The position numbers were made by a program, and so were the translations under genes. The notes beneath the pieces were generated by a model that made no database searches, was not told the origin of the DNA, and saw only the letters and a list, made by a program, of their open reading frames with translations. A DNA stretch of 64,000 bases from Sporosarcina aquimarina (GTDB lineage: Bacteria; Bacillota; Bacilli; Bacillales_A; Planococcaceae), in NCBI RefSeq assembly GCF_023715615.1, contig NZ_JAMBOM010000001.1:1116001-1180000 (forward strand), given 5' to 3'. Below, in pieces: positions 24,561 through 32,548 of the stretch (its first letter is position 1; every line of letters starts with the position of its first letter).

Positions 24561-24590
24561 TGCAACAGGGCGTTGCCGTATTGCTTTTTG
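24561..24590 (+). terminator. Hairpin right of the IS remnant
   Basis: GCAACAGGGCGTTGCCGTATTGC followed by TTTTTG: a diverged copy of the 23731-23758 hairpin with its T run retained. The pair looks like a target-site duplication of one ypvA terminator, or a terminator used as target. Confidence 0.6.
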
Positions 24591-24625
24591 TATTGTCGTT
24601 ATGATTCATCGTTTATTAACCTTTT

Positions 24626-25081
24626 TCAAGCTTCGTCGATAGTCAGTAACACATTGGAAGGTGGTGCGTTGTTAAAATTCAATGGTAATTTAAATGCTTG
24701 TTGGAAACCATAGAACTTTGTCTCACCGGTTAAAACAGTTGGAGGAGAAATATCCAGTGTTAGTGCATCCTTTTCGAGCAAGGTACATAGATTTCCTGCC
24801 ACCATATTTCCGAGTTCGCCAGTAAACGACTCGATCATTTCGCCTTCAATCGTCATGCCGAACATCGCTTCGCCTATTTGAGAAATTGTCGATTCGTTTG
24901 TATCGATAATAAGTCTTCCGCGAACGTCGCCAAGCAGTGCAATAAGTACACTTAGTTCTTTTTGTTCATATGGCTGAATTGTGAGAGAAGGTGAGAGAAC
25001 GTCGAATTTAACAGGGATAACTGTAGTTAGAGATTGTATTGTACTATTCAATATATGTTGGATTGTTTTTGCATCAGTCAT
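24626..25081 (-). CDS. cheX: CheX-like chemotaxis phosphatase
   Basis: 151 aa, CheC/CheX/FliY family; dephosphorylates CheY-P to reset the flagellar signal. One phosphatase motif is visible in ESFTGELGNMVAGNLCTLL (conserved Glu and Asn), the pattern of CheX, where CheC would carry two. N-terminal NSTIQSLTTVIPVKFDV and the central VLIALLGDVRGRLIID also fit. Start behind AAGGGG on the minus strand. It stands alone, divergent from the dynamin gene, away from any flagellar genes in this window. Confidence 0.88.
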   Translation of the reverse strand: MTDAKTIQHILNSTIQSLTTVIPVKFDVLSPSLTIQPYEQKELSVLIALLGDVRGRLIIDTNESTISQIGEAMFGMTIEGEMIESFTGELGNMVAGNLCTLLEKDALTLDISPPTVLTGETKFYGFQQAFKLPLNFNNAPPSNVLLTIDEA

Positions 25082-25204
25082 TTAGGCACCCCTTCAGCAG
25101 GTAATAATAGTCCAATGATACCACTCGTGTCGTTAATTGTATAGAGTATTTCTATAATTAAAAACGGAGAATATATGGATAGAGTGTGAACAATAAATAA
25201 TGGT

Positions 25205-28200
25205 ATGATAGACAAAGCTCTAGCAGAAGGGATCGAAGCGTTTATGACTCAGCATAAAGATTTTTTAGACGAAACAGCAGTACTTGGTCTTCTTTGTAAG
25301 GAAGATGGGGATCAGGAAAGGTTTCAAAAAGCTACAATGCTTGCGAAGAAATTAGTGAAAGATGACTATACCATTGCATTTGCAGGCCACTTTTCAGCAG
25401 GGAAATCATCAATGATCAATGCGCTGACAGGAGAGGATCTGTTGCCATCTAGCCCTATTCCAACTAGCGCTAATATCGTTAAAATACATAAGGATGAAGA
25501 GGACTTCGCTATCGTTCATCGACAAGATGGGACTTCCGTTAAAGTTATAGGCGAAGGATTCTCACAAGCTGTTAAAAAAATGAGCAAAGAAGGCGCATCA
25601 ATTGCTTCGTTAGAAATTGGACATACTGCATCTAAACTACCGTTAGGTATTTCGGTTATGGATACACCTGGTGTCGACTCAACAGATGATGCTCACCGGC
25701 TATCGACAGAATCTGCTCTCCATTTAGCGGATATGGTGTTTTATACGATGGACTACAACCATGTGCAGTCTGAATTGAATTTCAGGTTTACCAAAGAACT
25801 GATGCGTTATAATCCGAATGTCTATTTAATTGTCAACCAAATTGACAAACACCGTTCAAACGAGTTGTCATTTGATGAATTCAAGGAATCAGTACGGCAT
25901 TCATTTTCACTTTGGGGTGTCGACCCGAAAGGGATATTTTTCACATCTCTCAAACAGCGTGACTTAGTAGGTAATGACTTTGATTCTGTGAAAGAAATTG
26001 TCAACAGATCGATTGAAAATCGCGATGAACACTTTGATCGGAATGCACAAAATGCTCTCGCGCAGTTAACTGCAGAGCATATTGACTTTTTAAAAGAAGA
26101 GATTAAAGAAACTATAGATACTCATCCTGAAATTGCGGATGAGGAATGGTCTGAAACAAATGAACTCGAATTAGAAACTGAAGAGCTTCAAATGCGACTA
26201 TCACTCATTCATGGAGATGCATTCCATCTGCACTTTGAGAAAGAGCGAAAAGAACTTTTACAGAGTGCTACTCTAACTCCTTATGAAACGAGAGAATTGC
26301 TAAAAGAGTATTTAGAGTCTCAAACTAGTCATTTTAAAGTCGGACTTTTCTTTAGTGCGAAAAAGACAGAGGAAGAACGCAATCGGAGACTTCAGACACT
26401 TAGTGAGTCATTGGAAAAGTTAGCCCATACTCAAATTGAGATACATCTTCGGTCACTTATGAAGAAGGTATTGAAACAAGCGGGCTTGTTAACCGATGAA
26501 CGCTCATTGGAAATCGATGATATAGATCTAGCATTCCGTTTTAGCGAGATTGCATCTACTTTGACAACACCGGATATTTTGACAGGCGAGCTAATATTAA
26601 ATGCAGCAAGTCAAATGCGTGAAGCTGTCCTGAACGATTACAAGAGGAAAACAGATGATTGGAAGGTTCGGATTTCAGATGTAGCGAAGCGTGAAGGTGA
26701 GATAGCTTCCGAGCGTTTGCAAAAAGAACTTAACGATTTAGAGCTGAAGTTAGCTGCAATTCGACTTGTTAAATCACGTACTACAAACCTTCAATTATTT
26801 GAATCCGGTCAGCAACATGAATGGTCGAAAGAGGAGCTAGCCTCATTAAATCGCTTAAAAGAAGAGTGGAAAGCTCAATCCGAGCCTGAAATTCTCGATG
26901 TACAACGACAGCTAGAAACTGAAGTCATCCAGGAGCAAACTAATCAAGATCTCTTCGTTCAGGAACAAACCGAGGAAACCTTCATTGGGGATCTTGAACT
27001 CGTCGTAAAACGTGCACAACAAGTTGCAGACGAAGTGGTTCACATTCCGGGTTTCAAAGAGCTTTCTGTGTACTTGCAATCTAAGTCGAAAAGACTTGAA
27101 CAGCAAGAGTTTACAGTCGCATTGTTTGGAGCGTTTAGTGCAGGGAAATCTTCTTTCTCAAATGCGTTGCTTGGTGAATCGGTACTGCCTGTTTCTCCAA
27201 ATCCGACAACCGCTGCCATTAATCGGATTCGACCGACTTCCGACGCACATGCCGATGGAACGGCGGATATTCACTTTAAAGCACCTGAGCAATTGACTCA
27301 AGATACTGTGGACGCATTCGCAATGCTTGGTCTATCTATTTCAACACTTGAAGAAGCGTTCACACGTGCAGAGGAAGCGTTAAAATTAGAACTAGTTGAA
27401 GAATCACTTCATATCCATAAATCATTCATACGGGCATTCCAAACCGGCTACCCAACCTATCAAGATTTCCTTGGCACTGTGTTGACTGCTGAACGAGATG
27501 AATTCGTCCGCTTTGTAGCAGAAGAAGAGAGAAGTTGTTTTGTCGAATCGATCGACTTATATTATGACTGCGAACTGACACGCCAAGGGATTACCTTAGT
27601 GGATACTCCGGGCGCCGATTCGATAAATGCTCGACATACAGACGTAGCGTTTGAGTATATTAAAAATGCTGATGCCATTTTGTTTATCACCTATTACAAT
27701 CATGCGTTTTCTCGAGCTGACCGTGAATTTTTAATCCAGCTTGGACGTGTGAAAGATGCGTTTGAAATGGACAAGATGTTCTTTGTGGTCAATGCAATCG
27801 ACTTGGCTGCAAATGAGGAGGAAGCACAGGAAGTAAAAGGATTTGTAGCAGAGGAACTTGTGAAATTCGGAATTCGAAACCCACGCGTTCATGGAATCTC
27901 TAGCTTGCAAGCACTTGAAGCAAAACAACAAGGCGAAACCGAGTCGAAAATGAATGATTTTGAAACTCGTTTTTATTCGTTTTTAGAAAATTATTTAAAT
28001 GCATTAGCTGTTCAAGCGTTGGATGAAGAGACTACAAAAACGGTTGAACGTCTTGCTGACCTCATTGATCGGACTGAAAAAAACCGTGAACGGAAAGCGG
28101 AACGGTTAGAAGAACTTGCTGTTTTTGAACAACGTGTAAAGGAACATTATAATTTAAGTTTTGCACCAGTTCTTAAAAAAGCTGTAGAAGAAGAGTTGAG

Positions 28201-28846
28201 GGAACTTATTTTCTACATCCATCAACGAGTATTTCTTAGATTCCCAGATTTCTTCAAAGAAGGCTATACACCGTCGTTATTTGTTCGTCACCAAGCTTCA
28301 GAAGCACTTCGTTTAGCACTTGAAGAAACCATAGGAATGACAGGCTTTGACTTTGCACAAGAACTTAAAGTGACAAATTTACGAATGCTGACGTTCATGA
28401 AGAAACAAGTTGACGCACGGCAACGGACTGAACAGCGTTGGCTAGCTGAAATGGATAGTGCGCTGTCGCCTTCTCCGTTCGATTCAAAGGATGCAGAAAT
28501 GCTGAAATTTGTTGCGCCATTCGAACAGATAGAACGATATAGTGCAGTGAATCGACACTTTAAGAATGCGAAATCGTTCTTTGAAAAAGGTGATCGGAAC
28601 ACACTTCAAGAGCAATTGACAGAATTACTGAAGAAAGATGCTACCACCTATTTAGAGCAAGAACGACAACGCTTAGGGGAATGGACCAACAAGTGGATTG
28701 ACGATGCTGCAGCCGCATTGACGGATCATTTATTAACGGAAACGTTGGCTCAACTTGAAGCTGAACGGAGTCTTTTGGAAAGTCATGAGCAGCTGTCCGA
28801 GTGGCGGTCGATTTATGGACAACTTCAACAGAAGGAGCTGATTTAA
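25205..28846 (+). CDS. dynA: Double dynamin-like GTPase (DynA/YpbR family)
   Basis: 1213 aa with two tandem dynamin-like units, an internal fusion typical of Bacillus DynA. First G domain: P-loop GHFSAGKSS (61-69), G2 threonine in SPIPTSAN, G3 DTPGVDSTDDAH, G4 NQID. Second: P-loop GAFSAGKSS (about 642-650), PNPTTAAI, DTPGADSINARHTD, NAIDLA. Long helical stalks follow each. Family members tether and fuse membranes and help cells survive phage or membrane-active antibiotics. The ATG at 25205 lacks a good ribosome-binding site; ATG 25244 (MTQHKDF) is an alternative still before the P-loop. Confidence 0.92.
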   Translation: MIDKALAEGIEAFMTQHKDFLDETAVLGLLCKEDGDQERFQKATMLAKKLVKDDYTIAFAGHFSAGKSSMINALTGEDLLPSSPIPTSANIVKIHKDEEDFAIVHRQDGTSVKVIGEGFSQAVKKMSKEGASIASLEIGHTASKLPLGISVMDTPGVDSTDDAHRLSTESALHLADMVFYTMDYNHVQSELNFRFTKELMRYNPNVYLIVNQIDKHRSNELSFDEFKESVRHSFSLWGVDPKGIFFTSLKQRDLVGNDFDSVKEIVNRSIENRDEHFDRNAQNALAQLTAEHIDFLKEEIKETIDTHPEIADEEWSETNELELETEELQMRLSLIHGDAFHLHFEKERKELLQSATLTPYETRELLKEYLESQTSHFKVGLFFSAKKTEEERNRRLQTLSESLEKLAHTQIEIHLRSLMKKVLKQAGLLTDERSLEIDDIDLAFRFSEIASTLTTPDILTGELILNAASQMREAVLNDYKRKTDDWKVRISDVAKREGEIASERLQKELNDLELKLAAIRLVKSRTTNLQLFESGQQHEWSKEELASLNRLKEEWKAQSEPEILDVQRQLETEVIQEQTNQDLFVQEQTEETFIGDLELVVKRAQQVADEVVHIPGFKELSVYLQSKSKRLEQQEFTVALFGAFSAGKSSFSNALLGESVLPVSPNPTTAAINRIRPTSDAHADGTADIHFKAPEQLTQDTVDAFAMLGLSISTLEEAFTRAEEALKLELVEESLHIHKSFIRAFQTGYPTYQDFLGTVLTAERDEFVRFVAEEERSCFVESIDLYYDCELTRQGITLVDTPGADSINARHTDVAFEYIKNADAILFITYYNHAFSRADREFLIQLGRVKDAFEMDKMFFVVNAIDLAANEEEAQEVKGFVAEELVKFGIRNPRVHGISSLQALEAKQQGETESKMNDFETRFYSFLENYLNALAVQALDEETTKTVERLADLIDRTEKNRERKAERLEELAVFEQRVKEHYNLSFAPVLKKAVEEELRELIFYIHQRVFLRFPDFFKEGYTPSLFVRHQASEALRLALEETIGMTGFDFAQELKVTNLRMLTFMKKQVDARQRTEQRWLAEMDSALSPSPFDSKDAEMLKFVAPFEQIERYSAVNRHFKNAKSFFEKGDRNTLQEQLTELLKKDATTYLEQERQRLGEWTNKWIDDAAAALTDHLLTETLAQLEAERSLLESHEQLSEWRSIYGQLQQKELI

Positions 28847-29692
28847 GTGAACGTATTCAAATCTATGGTTGTACAAAATAGTGACCAACCGCGTAAATGG
28901 ATTGATGCACGATTCTCTCTTCAAGATCCTGGAATGGGAGTGAATCTCTATAGTCAAAGTCATATTCAACATGCAATCCATTGGGATCTTGAAAAAGATT
29001 TGTCGGATATGCAAAGAAGTGGCGGACGGCATCCTCTGCCTGATCACGAAACATTAACTGAGCTATACCGCAAGAGTGGTCTCCATTTGGAGGACGAAAT
29101 CATCATTTACGATAATGGAGGAGAACCATTCGCTGCTCGTGCATGGTGGATGTTGCAATATGGAGGATTTAAAAATGTGTACATTTCTCTAGAAGGCTAT
29201 GAGGAACTTGTAGAACTTGGATTTCAAACAGATGCCAGCGTTGTGACTCCTGAACGCTCAACAGTAGAACCGGAGTGGAATGAATCTATTTTAGCGTCAA
29301 AAGAAGATGTGAAGAACCTAGTGCAAGCAAATGGTGAGAACTTACTGCTAGATGCAAGGGCAGCCGCACGTTACCGTGGAGAGCATGAGCCACTAGATGC
29401 AATAGCAGGTCACATTCCAGGAGCACAAAATTTTGACTGGGCACAGTTGACTACGAATGGGCGCTTTGAAACATCGGGTGAGGCAGTTAATGGATTAGAA
29501 AAGATGGCCAATCATGAACAAGCGATTACCGTCTATTGTGGTAGTGGTGTGACTGCAGCACCTCTTTACGCCATGCTGACGGAAAAAGGGTATTCTAATG
29601 TCAGGTTGTATGCAGGAAGTTATAGTGATTGGATTTCTGAAGGAGACCTAGCGGTTGAAACAGGAGCTTTTAAAAAGGGTGATTCGCTGTGA
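28847..29692 (+). CDS. Sulfurtransferase with two rhodanese domains
   Basis: 281 aa; moves sulfur from thiosulfate or 3-mercaptopyruvate to an acceptor. The N-terminal rhodanese domain is inactive; the C-terminal one has catalytic Cys231 in CGSGVT, the loop type of 3-mercaptopyruvate sulfurtransferase rather than the CRKGVT of thiosulfate sulfurtransferase. Substrate assignment from this loop is inference. GTG start one base after the dynA stop, behind AGAAGGAG, so it is cotranscribed with dynA; overlaps the next gene by four bases. Confidence 0.9.
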   Translation: MNVFKSMVVQNSDQPRKWIDARFSLQDPGMGVNLYSQSHIQHAIHWDLEKDLSDMQRSGGRHPLPDHETLTELYRKSGLHLEDEIIIYDNGGEPFAARAWWMLQYGGFKNVYISLEGYEELVELGFQTDASVVTPERSTVEPEWNESILASKEDVKNLVQANGENLLLDARAAARYRGEHEPLDAIAGHIPGAQNFDWAQLTTNGRFETSGEAVNGLEKMANHEQAITVYCGSGVTAAPLYAMLTEKGYSNVRLYAGSYSDWISEGDLAVETGAFKKGDSL

Positions 29693-30276
29693 AAGTAGCA
29701 TTTATTAGTGATATCCACTCTTCTTTAGATGAACTGAAAATGGTGCTTGAGCAAATTGAAAAGGTAGCGCCAGATGCAAAAATAGTCGGTGTCGGAGATT
29801 TGTTCGAATGCACCATCGGTAAGAAAAAACTGGATGGCACGACCTTTCCGCTTCTCAGCGAGATCATGCTCAATCCAGTTGGGTTCGAACAACTTCTTGA
29901 TTTTCCTTCAATTAGAGGGAATCAAGAAGAGCGGATTCTCCTCATTTCCCGGTCAACTGAACCGTTGTTGCAAAAGATTTCTCAATTACCAGAACGAATG
30001 AGAATCGGTGATGCGTTGCTTATTCACGGTCACCAATGGCCATACAATGAGTTGCCCCCGCAACACGTGACGCAAGGTGAACCTTTAGTGGTACATGGGC
30101 ATACACATAAATCCTCTTGGTCTGTAGAAGGTGAGGAGCAGAAGTTCCACTTCTTTGAGCCAATTGAGATTCCTGAGAAATCCGTGACGGTAAACGTTGG
30201 CTCGGTTGTCGATAACAAAGAATGGGTGTTGTACGATGACAGTGAACGCAAAGTGACATTTATGAGAGTGGCATAG
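29689..30276 (+). CDS. Calcineurin-like metallophosphoesterase
   Basis: 195 aa. Metal-binding motifs FISDIHSS (DxH), GVGDLFE (GDxx), RGNQEE (the GNHE motif with Gln for His), LLIHGHQW and VVHGHTHKS (GHxH). The GNQE change is seen in some YfcE-type phosphodiesterases. Real substrate unknown. Starts at GTG within the rhodanese stop (GTGA), so dynA, the sulfurtransferase and this gene form one unit. Confidence 0.85.
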   Translation: MKVAFISDIHSSLDELKMVLEQIEKVAPDAKIVGVGDLFECTIGKKKLDGTTFPLLSEIMLNPVGFEQLLDFPSIRGNQEERILLISRSTEPLLQKISQLPERMRIGDALLIHGHQWPYNELPPQHVTQGEPLVVHGHTHKSSWSVEGEEQKFHFFEPIEIPEKSVTVNVGSVVDNKEWVLYDDSERKVTFMRVA

Positions 30277-30284
30277 GAATTGAT

Positions 30285-30674
30285 TCATCGTTGCTTATGA
30301 ATCGCTTGACGAGCGAGCGCATCTGCTGCTCGATTGGTATCATCTGCAATCCATTTGATAAAAAAGTACTCGAAGTTCTTCGTGAGCTCGAGTACTTTTT
30401 TTAAATGAGGTTTATACAGGTCATTTTTCACAAATTCTTTTTCTACCGCCTGTACCACAAGTTGCGAATCGCTTCGGACTGAAAGGATTCCAGACGTTAA
30501 CTTCGTAGCTTCCTCTAGGCCTCGTATGAGCGCTAAAAACTCCGCTGTATGGTTATCACATGGAGGTATCGGCTCAGAAATTTTAAGGGAGTGACCTTCA
30601 CCTGTGATATAAATTCCGATTCCGCTTTTTCCCGGGTTTCCTGCACTTGCGCCGTCTGTATAAAGTTCAATCAT
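30285..30674 (-). CDS. RNase H-like protein (YpeP/RnhA type)
   Basis: 129 aa RNase HI fold: ELYTDGASAGNPG (first Asp), HTAEFLALIRGLEEA (Glu), LSVRSDSQLVVQAVE (second Asp), and NRAADALARQA (last Asp). All four catalytic acids are present, so it could cleave RNA in RNA-DNA hybrids, although the substrate-binding basic protrusion of E. coli RNase HI is missing, as in Bacillus YpeP. Start ATG 30674 behind GGAGG; convergent with the phosphoesterase gene. Confidence 0.88.
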   Translation of the reverse strand: MIELYTDGASAGNPGKSGIGIYITGEGHSLKISEPIPPCDNHTAEFLALIRGLEEATKLTSGILSVRSDSQLVVQAVEKEFVKNDLYKPHLKKVLELTKNFEYFFIKWIADDTNRAADALARQAIHKQR

Positions 30675-30751
30675 GTGAATTGGCCTCCTGTATAGTTGCA
30701 TCCTCGTCTCAGAAAACTTACAATTAACGTAAGGTCTGACGGGAGGGGCTT

Positions 30752-30940
30752 ATGAAGAAAACTACTGTTATTTCTGAAATTGATGAAGTACTCGATATGT
30801 ATTGTGAAGGATGTCTAGTGAAAAAGCATTTGACACAAGAGCGCGGTAAGACGGAAGCGCACAAGTTTTGTATACGTGAATGCACTGTGGGCGACCAACT
30901 TCGTTTTCTTGGGTCTGAAATGAATAAATTAATGAAATAA
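30752..30940 (+). CDS. Small zinc-finger protein (YpeQ-like)
   Basis: 62 aa. Two cysteine pairs, YCEGCLVKKHL and FCIRECTVG (CX2C and CX3C), make a likely zinc site; the pattern matches the small zinc-finger proteins that neighbour the RNase H-like gene in Bacillus. Strong GGGAGGGG ribosome-binding site. No function is known. A clean terminator follows. Confidence 0.85.
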   Translation: MKKTTVISEIDEVLDMYCEGCLVKKHLTQERGKTEAHKFCIRECTVGDQLRFLGSEMNKLMK

Positions 30941-30973
30941 GATCCCACTGATGAAATCAGAGGGATCTTTACA
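30939..30973. terminator. Terminator between ypeQ-like gene and cspD
   Basis: AAGATCCC (30939-30946) / GGGATCTT (30962-30969), with TTTA after and AAATAA before, so it may serve both convergent genes. Confidence 0.8.
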
Positions 30974-30988
30974 TATTATGGCGAGAGA

Positions 30989-31195
30989 TCATTGGTCGGT
31001 CGAAGAGACATTTGCCGCTTGAGGACCACGATTACCTTCTATAATTTCAAAAGAGACATTTTGTCCCTCATCCAGCGTTTTGAATCCTTCTGCTGTGATG
31101 CCTGTGAAATGGACGAAAACATCTTGTCCGTCATCCGCTTCAATGAAACCGTACCCTTTTTCATTACTGAACCATTTGACTTTACCGTGGTACAT
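30989..31195 (-). CDS. cspD: Cold-shock protein CspD-like
   Basis: 68 aa single cold-shock OB domain that binds single-stranded RNA/DNA. RNP1 KGYGFIE and RNP2 VFVHF are intact, with [10 protein letters not shown] and [17 protein letters not shown]. Ribosome-binding site GAGGAGG on the minus strand. Position beside the ypeQ-like gene matches B. subtilis cspD. A consensus-like promoter lies 54 bases upstream. Confidence 0.93.
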   Translation of the reverse strand: MYHGKVKWFSNEKGYGFIEADDGQDVFVHFTGITAEGFKTLDEGQNVSFEIIEGNRGPQAANVSSTDQ

Positions 31196-31248
31196 AATTA
31201 TTCCTCCTCGGCGTTAGATGTCTTCCCATTTGAAACATGGTTAAGTTT

Positions 31249-31277
31249 ACTATACCGCAACCTTTTATGAAGGTCAA
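31249..31277 (-). promoter_or_regulatory. cspD promoter
   Basis: Minus strand TTGACC (31277-31272), 17-base spacer, TATAGT (31254-31249). It gives a 5' leader of about 45-50 nt before cspD. Confidence 0.75.
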
Positions 31278-31325
31278 ACGCACTATCAGATTTTTGGAAA
31301 ATATAAAAAAGGTGTGATTTTGGAA

Positions 31326-31958
31326 ATGACATACAGTGTACAGTGTGCGATTGTAACGAAAGAAATATACGAAAAATTTGATGCCAGTCATGATTTTGAC
31401 CATATTCTACGAGTTTTACAAAATGCTCATGAAATTATGAAAGAAATGGACGGTGTGAACCGGACAGCAGTTGAGTTGGCGGTCTATCTGCACGATGTGG
31501 ATGATCCCAAGTATGCAGGTCTCACCAATACTTCCGCTGTAGCAATATTAAAGGAATTAGCAGTGCCGCAAGCTCTTTCTGAACTCGTTTTAGCTACAAT
31601 AGAGTCCGTATCTTTTAGCGGAGGCAATTCAAAAGAAATAGATTCTCCTGAAGGTGCCATCGTTCGGGATGCAGATCGATTGGATGCGATTGGAGCTATT
31701 GGGATTGCGCGCACTTTTGCTTATGGGGGTGCAAAAGGACGTAAATTATATGACCCGACAGAGAGTATACGCACGAGCATGTCAGAACATGATTATCGGT
31801 CGAAAAAAACAGCTTCTGTTACGCACTTCCATGAAAAATTATTTTTGTTAAAGGATTTAATGATAACAGAACGAGGTAAACAACTCGCGGAAGATCGTCA
31901 TCAGTTTATGAAACAGTTTGTCCGACAATTGGAAATTGAAACAGGACAATCCTTGTAA
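31326..31958 (+). CDS. HD-domain hydrolase (YpgQ-like)
   Basis: 210 aa HD superfamily metal-dependent phosphohydrolase: HDFDHILRVLQNA (first His), YLHDVDDPK (the HD pair), VRDADRLDAIGAIGIARTF (late Asp). The DADRLDAIGAIGIAR and HFHEKLFLL signatures are those of the YpgQ group, for which nucleotide pyrophosphohydrolase activity was reported in B. subtilis; substrate here is inference. ATG 31326 chosen; GTG 31314 is a possible longer start. Confidence 0.85.
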   Translation: MTYSVQCAIVTKEIYEKFDASHDFDHILRVLQNAHEIMKEMDGVNRTAVELAVYLHDVDDPKYAGLTNTSAVAILKELAVPQALSELVLATIESVSFSGGNSKEIDSPEGAIVRDADRLDAIGAIGIARTFAYGGAKGRKLYDPTESIRTSMSEHDYRSKKTASVTHFHEKLFLLKDLMITERGKQLAEDRHQFMKQFVRQLEIETGQSL

Positions 31959-31972
31959 TACCGAATGGACAT

Positions 31973-32007
31973 AAAAGCAGGCATCACTCAATGAGGATGC
32001 CTGCTTT
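31973..32007. terminator. Bidirectional terminator between HD gene and niaR
   Basis: Perfect 12-base stem AAAGCAGGCATC... (31974-31985) / GATGCCTGCTTT (31996-32007), with A run before it. The distal arm overlaps the last codons of niaR. Confidence 0.8.
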
Positions 32008-32520
32008 ACGTAGTGCTTCAATTGCTTGGTCAATCTGTTTTGCAGTATCCGCCATCACGGTATGTAAGTGAATATGATCTTCTGATAGAGCAGAAAGGTA
32101 GATGGCATTGGCTGTAGCAATCTTTCTGAGGAATTCTTTTACTTCCATGCGATTTGTAACCATAATCGAGGCAGTTAAGTCTCCATATACCGGATGTTCC
32201 ACCCGAACGTCTTTAACAGTCACACCATGATCCACGAAAATCGTTAGTTCCTCTTCCGTTTGGTTGGCCAAATGCTGACACACCACAATTTTTTCGATTT
32301 GGCCAGGACCTTTTTGTTCACTCATGTACAAATACCCTCTACTTGTTGCAACAATCGGTTCATTTACAGCTTTCAACAAATTAATATCTCCAACCACAAC
32401 TTGCCTACTAACACCTGTTCGTTCACCGATTTCTTTTCCTGTCATAGGTGTTTTAGTTTGTTTTAACAGCTCAAGAATTTGGACTCTTCGTGCTTCACTT
32501 GCTGTCCGGTTTGTTGACAT
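31984..32520 (-). CDS. niaR: NiaR-type transcriptional repressor of NAD/niacin genes
   Basis: 178 aa. N-terminal winged HTH (ARRVQILELLKQTKTPMTGKEI...GVSRQVVVGDINLLKA) and a C-terminal 3H domain with three conserved histidines (VDHGV, VEHPVYGDL, DHIHLHTV), which bind metal and nicotinic acid in NiaR/YrxA. It represses de novo NAD synthesis and niacin uptake in Firmicutes. Unlike B. subtilis, it is not beside nadABC; rarA is its upstream neighbour on the same strand. nadD lies 20 kb away. Confidence 0.9.
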   Translation of the reverse strand: MSTNRTASEARRVQILELLKQTKTPMTGKEIGERTGVSRQVVVGDINLLKAVNEPIVATSRGYLYMSEQKGPGQIEKIVVCQHLANQTEEELTIFVDHGVTVKDVRVEHPVYGDLTASIMVTNRMEVKEFLRKIATANAIYLSALSEDHIHLHTVMADTAKQIDQAIEALRKAGILIE

Positions 32521-32548
32521 GGATCCGTCATCTCCCTTTACTTATCAA

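Noticed and set aside
24415-24642. 75-codon frame at the right IS end
   Set aside because: It runs through the terminal inverted repeat and terminator hairpin and has no plausible initiation site.
25205-29692. dynA with the rhodanese and phosphoesterase as a dedicated phage-defence island
   Set aside because: DynA can aid phage tolerance, but the locus has normal composition, core-gene neighbours and no mobile or defence partners; coupling alone does not show a defence system.
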